Assembly (NCBI GenBank): GCA_019321725.1
Contig: CM033111.1
Coordinates: 1,178,001 to 1,242,000 of the forward strand
DNA: 64,000 bases
Origin: Paulownia fortunei
Taxonomy: Eukaryota > Streptophyta > Magnoliopsida > Lamiales > Paulowniaceae
Reading direction: 5' to 3'
Below are positions 55,346-64,000 of the stretch, piece by piece (the first letter of the stretch is position 1; each line of letters begins with the position of its first letter). The notes below the pieces were generated by a model. It saw only the letters and a list, made by a program, of their open reading frames with translations, did not search any database and was not told where the DNA came from. A program made the translations under genes and the position numbers.

Positions 55346-57507
55346 CCCTTAAACTTGAACCGTTAAATTTGAACTCTAGACTTGGGGTCAATTTAGGGAG
55401 GTGTTAGTGAAATTTTGAAAATTTTCAAAGGATAACATGGCAAATTCCGCAACATGTGGTGGTTGACTGGTTGCAGCCATGTCCACACAAAAGAAAAAAA
55501 AAAGATTAATGGTTTTGGGGTTGGAAAAGCAACCCCGTTTATTTAATTGCGAAGCACATGCAGCGTATCATGTTACGTTAGGGCTCTGATGCATTTATTA
55601 TAATTATTTATTTTGGTGCATTATTTATTTTATTTTGTTTTTTTTTCTATTTTTTTATGCGAATTTCAAATAATTTGACCATCTCTCTCAGCAAAACCCT
55701 AAAAAAAAAGTATAAGAACTCTTTTCTCCACGTAATACTAATCTTGGCCGAAAGAAAAAAACAAGCAGCTTCTCAATAAAGATATTTAGATAGCAGCTTA
55801 TAAGCTCTCTGAATAATATTAGATATTATAATTTTTTTAAAAATAAAAACAAAAAGATCTTAATTTATTTTTAAAATTTTAATATATATTTTTAATTTTA
55901 ATTATATTAATTATAAAACCATTATTACGAATATATTAAAAGATTCATGATCTTCTATTATCTAAATAATTTTAAATTTATTTTAAAGTAAACATCTTAT
56001 AAATTCAAAAAATATCTTTCAAATATAAAAGTTTATAAGATGTTTTAAATAAGGGAAGTGTATAAAAACATACAAACTACATTTTTTTTTTGAATAAATA
56101 TATAAGAAAATACATTTCCCGTAAGACATAATGTGTCTTTATTTAATTAATATGAACATTATCTTAATTCACATAGTAAACATTCATGTTTCCAATAAAT
56201 AATAAGTGACATTCTGTAAAATCATTTTAGATTCTTTGCCTAAGCATGCATTTTTTGTCATAAAGGGACAGGTTTGAACCCCTTGATTGTGATTAAAAAT
56301 CTAATTATAGAATGTTCTTACGTATAACTATGAATAAATGGCCTTACAAGGAGTAGGGCAAAAACTAAAATAAAATTGATTAAACTATGTTTATTCATCT
56401 ATCAAATCACAAAAAGAATTAGATCGCAGAATGATTTTTTTTAAATGTTAATTTTTTAAATATATTCTTCTAATGACAAGTCTCGTGTTCGCGAAATATA
56501 GATTTATAACATGTATTCAAAAAAATTCATCTAAAAATATGTCTTTTTATAATTGAATCTTACACGATACCTTCAAACAAGAAATTCTCTTGAATAATTT
56601 ATTTGATACATATTAAATCCAAAATTTTGTTAAGAACACTGTTTAACAACCCCTGGCCCACTTAAATACTTAGGTGAACAATTTGCCGGGTTGCCCTCTC
56701 ATCTTGAGAATCGAATTTGAAGGTTTTTTACGCGAATTCGAGAATTCAATTTTAAATAATTGCAAATAACACAATATTTTTTAAAATATTATATTTAATG
56801 GATAATACACTAGAATTGTAAATAATTAATAAGTATTTTATTTTATAAGAAATAAAAAACTTATCAATAATTCAAACACCGATTATCAGTATATCGAGTA
56901 TAGTTATGTATTATGCCAACATATATTACATTTTGATTTTTGCATAAACACAAAGAGATTGGAATCTTTGTGGAAAACCTAGGTAATGATTGGTTTTGTT
57001 TTCATCCCCTACTTTTTTTTTTACAAAATAAAATTATTTCTTCAAAACACATTTTCTCTTCCCTTAAAACATTTAAAATATTTTCATCATTACTATTATA
57101 TGTTTTTATGTACGTTTAATATATAAACAAAAAAGTATATACATTCTACATCTTTCAATCATTACATTATGATAAATATATATATCATCTTATTTTTACA
57201 CTTATAAAAAAATAACATAAAACAATAAAAAATATGACACCACTAATAAAAAAAAAAATCTTACCAGATAAAAGAACACCTCCCTTGAAATAAAACCAAC
57301 ATAACTTCCTTTCAAAATGAATATTCAAAATAAAACTAAATAAACTATACATTCTCCTATACTTTCATCCAAGTTACATTTCCCCAAAACATTTCCTCAA
57401 ATCATCCTAAAACAAATTCAATCATCGCCTATTTTGAAGCCACTCTCTCAAAGCCAATTTTTTTTTTTTTTCCCCGTTCGGCCTTTTGTGTTAAAGATAC
57501 ATAGAGC

Positions 57508-57815
57508 CCAACACAAAAATAGTGAAGTTACGTATGCTGGTTTAATTGGGTAAATGGGCTTTTTGGTGATTGGGCCATGGGCAAAAGTTTGTTCCAACCA
57601 AACCTTTTTTCCCCGAGTCCATTCTTAAGACGGCAATTTGAATCATTTGATCTTGTACCACAGAAAAGGTACACCTAAAGTAGAGAGAAAAATAAGTGGA
57701 CCATAGTAGCTAACAATGTAAAGCAAATACTAAAAGGGAATTAACTCGAGTTGAGGCCCATTGGGCTAACGCAGCTTAGTGACATACTTCTGGAAAGTAA
57801 ACGGGCGAGGCCCAT
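57508..57815. promoter_or_regulatory. Cluster of GGCCCA/TGGGCC (site II-like) motifs without a gene
   Basis: GAGCCCA at about 57,507, TGGGCT near 57,555, TGGGCC at 57,571, GGCCCA and TGGGCT at 57,755-57,767, and GGCCCA at about 57,808. Such clusters usually mark plant promoters, but no coding region is recognised on either side within about 2 kb. Confidence 0.35.
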
Positions 57816-58256
57816 CATCAAATCTATAAGAACTGTGACTTCTCCGAGAGCCATGAACATTTATTTGGCATGAGTTGTCTGAGTCAAAATCTACCCATTG
57901 CTCAGACATGGAGTTTGCTCGTCATAGTATATATGTTCCAATGAATGGGAGATTGTGATTTGTGATCACTCATGGAAATATGCATAGTTTCATGGCCATG
58001 ATCATATTGCCATGAGACATCAACATGTCATCGCCAAGCAACCATCACTAGGTCCACATTCATCAATACATGGTTACATTTTTTCAAAACTTGTTTTAAA
58101 TGTGAAAACATACATCAAAATAGTATATTGTTAGAAAAGTAGCTTTTGATCAATTGTCGGTTAAATTTGTCTAAACAACGGAAATAGTACTCTGTAAATT
58201 TGTAGTTGTACCACGAAAATTACGAATTCTATTTTAGTAAACAATGATGTCTCGCA

Positions 58257-58258
<2 letters not shown>

Positions 58259-58306
<48 letters not shown>
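58259..58306. repeat. (AT)n microsatellite, about 48 bp
   Basis: Perfect AT dinucleotide run in the spacer upstream of the neprosin 3' end. It generates spurious Tyr/Ile open frames. Confidence 0.95.
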
Positions 58307-58309
<3 letters not shown>

Positions 58310-59205
58310 CTGAAGGGACCTTTGATTCTATTACACCAAATGGGTGTTTGAATGCACCCAAGTTGGATACTTTTGGAAATTGCCCATTTAGAACTTGTTG
58401 GAAGTAAACTTAGAAAGTGGAACAAGTTTTTCAAACATGAGAATTCCATCACTTCAAGGCTGGCACTCCTTAAAAGGGTATCTGTTGATGAGTGTTTTTG
58501 AACAACTGAGTGATGGAATGGTGATCAATATTGTCTGCCAACAACTGTGAAGGTGGGTGTATTCATTAAGAAGGAAGAGGAAGACAGTTACTAGCATTCA
58601 TCAAAGACTTCAATGCAAATTCCCAAAGCCTAAGCAAACTCAAAATAACAGACATCAAGTGGTTTAGTAATAACTAATTCATGGAGTAATAGTTTACAAT
58701 CATTAATCAAACATTGGTTTTCAAATCTCAACACGCGTTTAAATGAATCGAGATGAGATGAATATATTACTATTCAAGATTATTTGCATTTTTATTGATT
58801 TTCAAAAATTGTATTTGAACTTTGTTTGATTGTTAATCAAATGGATTTTGAATGAATTTCAATCAAATCAAACACGAGTCAAATTTGAGTAATTTGATAT
58901 TTTAACTTATATTTTATCAATTTATTTTGCTACTCGACCTCGAGCCAAATTTCAAATATTATCGAATGAAAAAATATATTTAAATTTAATTTCATATATT
59001 TACCGAGTTGAGCTCAAATAATTTTTTAATGATCGATCTTAAACCAATTTATGAACAATTTAATTTATTTTTCAGCCCGTTATCAAAAATATTAACTTGT
59101 GAATCAAGTGAAAATTGAAGATATATGTTTGAGTTTGAGTTGTATATATGAAGAGTCACTTTCATTTTTATGTCTATTTCTTTCTTCTTGTTGTTTTTTT
59201 TTGTA

Positions 59206-59237
59206 GGGGGTGGGGGGGGTGGGGGGGTGGTTGGTGG
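59206..59237 (+). other. G-run tract with G-quadruplex potential
   Basis: Runs of 5, 8 and 7 G separated by single T, followed by GG pairs. The long runs can be divided to give four G3 tracts. Confidence 0.55.
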
Positions 59238-60005
59238 TTTAACGTCCTTTTTTTTTCTTTTATTGCATTAAAATGATATGTAGTCTGTCTGTTAATTTAT
59301 TGTCAATAACTGTTTACATATGCACTGAGTAGTCATTTAGTTGAATTAAACACACTGAAATTACCCTTCAAAAGTTTAGTCAAGATTGATATTTCATTTC
59401 CTTAATTAGAGGTGATTATTTGCACCCCTATTGAAAGTTGGTCTTCTATTTAAATTGGAATAAAATGGACCGCATTATCCCAATTTTGACTTTCAACTAC
59501 AACATTAATTATTTCGACTCCCCATTATGCATGTTTAATGGGCAAATTCATTGTAGATGGACCCCTTATTCATGCATGGGATGTTATATATAATACTCGT
59601 AATTTCTTGGTGTTCACATTTTGTTGTCTTTAAGCTAAATCACCAAAGAAGATTTTTTTTTTTTTTTTGATTGTCAGATATTAAAAAATCAAGAGCATAA
59701 TCTGGAATTTTGCTATTGCCTTCTAACTTACCAAAGAATAATTTAAAAAGTACCTCGTTCAGGAAAGGTAAAAAAAAAAAAAGGGGATAAAACAAGCATG
59801 ACAAGAAACATAGTATTTTTACTATTTCCATTTACCAATTTACAGTGCCCCTAAAGGTAGTATAATTAATGGATCACTTGATAGATCGAAGGAAAAATCA
59901 AAAGAATAACCGAAGCTGAATGCCCATCTCCAGAAAGAAATTGACCTAAAATCACCCAAAGGTAAAAAAGAAAAAAAAAATCCACCCATATACTATTTTC
60001 TCTCT

Positions 60006-63000
60006 TCAAGGACACCTCGAATTTCTTCCTGGTCCTCCATAGTAAAAATAATTACCCCAAACTCTATTAATCCCACCTTGTATATCATAACAATTCGGAT
60101 GATCGGCCAACACACGAAGATTTGATAAAGGGATTAAGCTATTATCCCAATCAACCACTTGTAGGTTTCGAAAATAAGATGCTTTTCCAAACCCTTCTCC
60201 TGCAAAATGCCCACTCCCCATTTGGGTTGATGTATGGACCCTGAACTTCGGCTATTAACAATTTCTCCCCCAAATTGTACCATACTTGCACGATCCCTCA
60301 GATGTGTGAATAAAAACGATGGCCAATAACCAACTAAAACCCCATTCCCAAACTCTAGCCACCAATTTCCATGCTTTGGATCCTGCAAAACAACATGGCA
60401 ATCTGAATATTATTCATTAATTAATTAATAATTAAAATTCGTTCAAATTTAAAATTATTTTAGAAATTAAAAAAAAATACACATGGGAAATATTTTCGAA
60501 TAAATAAAATCACAAAGTGGATTGGTCAGATGAGAGATATCTTTGCTTAGAAAAGAATGAGTGGGAAGAATCTTAGAAAGCAAAAAAGGAACAAGCAATA
60601 TAATTATGTCCATTGGGTCATCCAATGGTGAAGGTAATCTTGTATAGTGTGTATCTCACAACATGCGTATGTTAGCTAGGTGGTGGTGTACATGCATGAT
60701 GAAAATTTAGCTTCACGCTCCCTTTTCCCTCTCGGCCCCACCCCACCAATCCCAACCCCGAAAAAATTAAAATAAATAAATTATTGCAAAAAAATAAAAT
60801 AAATCGAAGCCAATTAGCCAATAGTTTATTCCGACAATTTGGAACTGAGATCTTTCATGTATCTTTTACTTTAATCTCCTAGAATATCTTTGACAAGATA
60901 ATAAATTGTAGATTTCACCCCAAAAGTTGAGATGTCCTATCATTTTAGTCCCTCTTGGTATTAAAGTATTGGAATATCTGGCAATACATTGAGAAAATTT
61001 GAGTTTTTTCAAGAGAAATATCAACGACTAAGAATTGAATACTTTATGATCTCAAAAACTTTAAGAAAGGTCAAAAAAGTAAAACTAATGATGCATAATA
61101 CGGCAAAAGAAAACCCTACTCGTCAAATATTAAAATAAAAAAAAAACAATTTATTAATTCAAGTGGTAAAAGGCCCCAAGATCTTGTGTTCAAATATTTC
61201 TGTCTACTTTTATAATTAGTTGTTAATATTAATTATAAATTGTTAAAAATTTAATGGTAATTGATATAATTACTAAGATTGATATTCGTGATTTAATAAT
61301 AATATAATAAATTTGATAAAATAAATAAATTACCTTCCACACTAATAAGCTAATGTCAAATTGACCACCATTATATGATGAAGTTGGCGAAATTGCCGCC
61401 CCAATCGCTATTCTATTGTTGGTCTGAACAAAGCCTGAGCACAGCAAATTGTAACAGCCTGTTGCCTGATACGCATCACTCTGCACGCACGATTAATTAA
61501 ATTAATCAAGTGTAATAATTAATTATCATACTTAATTATTTGTATACAGAAAATGAATGATTAAAATAGTGATAACATTAACTAGACATAATTTTCCTTA
61601 AACTAGGAAGTAGAACAATAAATCAAACTTACAGTCCAGTACGTGAAGAATCTAGGATAGTTGTCCCCATAGAGCTCTGGGCTAACCTGTTGGAAATTAA
61701 TTGAATTAGCATCCATGGCTACATTGAGAGGTAGTTGAAGATATAATTGCTGCTTTAATGAGGTTAGAAAAAATCGGTTTCATTATATAGATTAGTCAGA
61801 TTTCAACCATAGAAACCACGTATTTTCGAGAGCGACAATAAAAATTATAATGATTATTTATACAAAAAAAATGTGCGATTATTAAGAAACCCTTTTCGCT
61901 TGGTAAAATATACCAAAATTTTAGTTGAAAATTGAAAGAGTGAAAGAATAATTTGACTTAAATATAATACAGAATAAGTAATTTGAGAGAAAATAGAAGA
62001 GTCAAAAGTGAAAAAATAAAAAATATTACGAGAAATATATATGACTGATTAATCTTCAATTTTTCTTCACCTCCCATTTATCGAGAAAGTATTGGAAAGT
62101 TCGGGTTGTTTTTATCGATCCTAATGAATTAATAATAGTAATTCTTTACTAAATTCATCGATATTAAAAAAAAAAAGGCGAAAACTAACTAGTATATTAA
62201 ATATGTTCAAATATAATTGGTGGTGAATTAATTACCAGTGCTCTAATATTAATCAAACTATTTTACCAAAATGGCAAAGATCTAATTGGTTTTTTCAGTA
62301 AAATAAATTGGCTGAAATAAAAGTTTATGGAGAAGAGAGAAAAATGTGAACATGCCTGCCAACCAGCTTCAATGGTGTTGAGGTCATCGCCAAAGGAGCC
62401 TGCTATTACCCACATTTGTGATAAGCTGAATTCATATTGGTTTGCAACTCGAGGAGCCCACACATTTATACTTGCTTTAGCACCATAATATTCATTTCCA
62501 GTCACATAACCCACCGCATGCTGAAAATGTAACAAGAGAAATACATGATGAGCAGAAATATTTGAAGCAAGCATGACTATGTATAGTGGTAAAGAAACCA
62601 TGGCAATCACTAAAAAGACTACAAGTAGAAATTTATCTGACACACATCACAGAAATAAAGGGAAACCACCAATAAAGTTTCTAAATTTATGCAAAGCAGA
62701 AGTGGTACCAGATCTCTGTGTTCAGATTCAAGTTATGGTATTCCTCAAAGAAAGCAGAAGTTGTACCAGATTTCTGTGTTCAGATTCAAGTTATGGTATT
62801 CCTCAAAGAAAGCAGAAGAGGGTCTATGATTCTCACTGTTTGGTGTGGAAAATCAGCCTAGTGTTTCCCTACCCCTAACCCATAGCTTAATTTCTTGGAA
62901 ATTTGAAAAGGGTTTTATTGATATTAATATTTGCTTTCTGCTGAGATATTCTTAAAGTACTGACCTCATGGCCATTGCTGGAAGAATCCCTTCTAATAGG

Positions 63001-63711
63001 CCTCCTTATTTTGCGTCCAAATCTTCGGATAGAACTTGCTCTCAGAACATCTTGTTCAGTTGTTCTTCTGATCGGAACGGTGCCTTGTGGGCAAAATTCA
63101 TCAGACATGCTCCAGAGCTGAGAATTTTCTTCAAACATGTCGGTTGTTGATACGTGCCCTTTTGGCCTTTCAGGTGGTTCCTGCAAATCAAGAATATGTG
63201 CATGAAAAATTGTTAATGACTGGTGCTAGAGGGCACTTTTTTTGAGATTTTTAAGTAAAAAATAGCAATTCAGTTCACCATTGGCCTTTGTCCTTTTAAC
63301 TGAGGGTGATCAAAAGCTGGCTGTTGATGAGATAATACACAATCTATGATATCCCCATCAGGACTCTGTACAATAAAAACAGTTGAATTAAAAAGTAGAG
63401 TAGACAAAAAACAGAGGAAAAACAAGGCAAAACCAGAAAGGAACATCAGATTCTTTTATCTAATAACAATCAAGTTAAGCCCTTTAAGTTGAAGTCAAGA
63501 AGATTGCCTGAATTGTCTTGACAGCAGGCTTATTGACTTTCATCAGATGGGCTCTGATATACTTCAACTTCTTCGACTCATTGCCGGGCCGGAAATTCTG
63601 GTTGGTATGGTTGAAATTTACTGACTGCACCGGACAAACAGAGGAGATAAAGAAGAGGAAGAAAACGAAAGCTGAAATGATTGGGGAGATCTTGCAGCAA
63701 ATAGAAGCCAT
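60006..63711 (-). CDS. Neprosin / DUF239 secreted protein (apparent frameshift in last exon)
   Basis: Member of the plant carboxyl-terminal-peptidase-like DUF239 family; neprosin of pitcher plants is a glutamate-dependent prolyl endopeptidase. Exons in coding order: 63,508-63,711; 63,279-63,365; 62,965-63,180; 62,356-62,520; 61,633-61,686; 61,334-61,480; 60,006-60,382. With one base restored this gives 416 residues. Residues 1-30 are a signal peptide. The activation domain has KTIQSPDGDIIDC, and the peptidase domain has GWQVSPELYGDN, GCYNLLCSGFVQ and WWLEFGNG. The expected tail NCYDIQGGINRVWGNYFYYG lies in another frame: at the C-run 60,239-60,241 one base is missing, near residue 338, and the unshifted frame stops at 60,134. 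Introns 1 and 4 have GC donors (CAG/GCAATC and CAG/GCATGT). The chosen ATG starts the signal peptide; an upstream ATG at 63,855 is less likely. Confidence 0.9.
62694..62809. repeat. 58-bp tandem duplication in a neprosin intron
   Basis: Two adjacent copies containing TGTGTTCAGATTCAAGTTAT and TTCCTCAAAGAAAGCAGAAG, 58 bases apart with two or three differences, within intron 3 (62,521-62,964). Confidence 0.9.
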
Positions 63712-64000
63712 TTTTGAGGAATTTGTGGGTCTTGTTTCTTCTAACAGAACTGTTTGTCTTTGTGTACATTGGTGTTGTCTTCTTCTGAGATCCAAACGGC
63801 ACCAAATCTTCTCAGAATTTGCAAATTCCAAATCCATGCAGCACAGTGTTACCACTCTATGGAAACCAACAGCTCACTCTCTCACCATTTCCAAAGCTTC
63901 AAAACTAAAAAAATATTGAAGCCCTTTTGGTTTCTGTTCTCTCTAAGCTTCTATGCTCTAAGTCTAGTTTTATATTCTGACAAATGTACAACTTCTAGGC
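63712..64000. other. Neprosin promoter/leader at the right edge
   Basis: The upstream region of the minus-strand neprosin gene, cut by the window end. It includes an in-frame ATG at 63,855 that would lengthen the protein with a charged, non-signal N terminus. No clear TATA box was identified. Confidence 0.4.

Larger units (their letters stand above)
48890..60005. other. 11-kb repeat-rich spacer between lipase and neprosin genes
   Basis: The first kilobase includes the lipase promoter. A 47-codon open frame at about 49,350-49,490 matches nothing known. From about 50.5 to 55.3 kb is a degraded LTR retrotransposon with nested repeats, described separately. From 55.4 to 57.4 kb there is plain AT-rich sequence. 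A cluster of GGCCCA motifs lies at 57.5-57.8 kb, an (AT)n run at 58.26 kb, CGAG/TCGA-rich AT sequence at 58.7-59.1 kb, and a G-run tract at 59.2 kb. No functional gene was recognised. Confidence 0.5.

Noticed and set aside
58161..58452. Two open frames full of Tyr-Ile repeats
   Set aside because: They are translations of the (AT)n microsatellite.
63712..63855. Upstream in-frame ATG extending neprosin by 48 residues
   Set aside because: The extension is charged and would bury the signal peptide; family members start at the signal peptide.

Overview
This window is nuclear DNA from a flowering plant, most likely a core eudicot. It holds eleven supported protein-coding genes, ten of them from recognisable families. 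The genes are split by many AT-rich introns, and the long spacers carry microsatellites, MITEs and the wreck of an LTR retrotransposon. I saw no rRNA, tRNA or CRISPR and nothing prokaryotic. Every exon chain below was built by hand from splice signals, reading phase and family similarity, so single junctions may be off by a few bases.

Layout, left to right: a SIAMESE-RELATED cell-cycle inhibitor (-, 0.7-1.0 kb); peroxisomal glutamate:glyoxylate aminotransferase (-, 3.0-8.1 kb, with an apparent one-base frameshift); an unrecognised small secreted protein (+, 11.3-11.7 kb); a PRS3/PRS4-type ribose-phosphate pyrophosphokinase (+, 14.7-19.6 kb); an anthranilate-phosphoribosyltransferase-like protein with degenerate catalytic motifs (-, 20.6-25.4 kb), head-to-head with the meiotic gene PHS1 (+, 25.7-28.3 kb); a class III peroxidase with an acidic N-terminal extension (-, 28.7-30.2 kb); the AP-1 mu adaptin (+, 31.8-37.1 kb); a TAA1/TAR tryptophan aminotransferase of auxin synthesis (-, 38.0-41.0 kb); an alpha/beta-hydrolase lipase (-, 45.6-48.9 kb); and a neprosin/DUF239 protein (-, 60.0-63.7 kb, with a second apparent one-base frameshift). 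The 48.9-60.0 kb spacer contains a degraded minus-strand Ty3/Gypsy-like element and a minisatellite.

The gene set matches, from memory, three separate Arabidopsis chromosome 1 segments: At1g10690-10750, At1g23310-23340 and At1g70550-70580. The window therefore looks like a less fractionated version of an ancestral block that Arabidopsis split after whole-genome duplication. The genes do not form an obvious pathway. A PRPP-tryptophan-auxin link (PRS, AnPRT-like, TAA1) is tempting, but the AnPRT-like protein lacks the motifs of the true enzyme. I found no clear new multi-gene system. The most useful leads are the two G-run frameshifts, the TrpD2-like protein, the small secreted protein, three GC-AG introns, the bidirectional promoter with repeated elements, and an orphan cluster of GGCCCA motifs.
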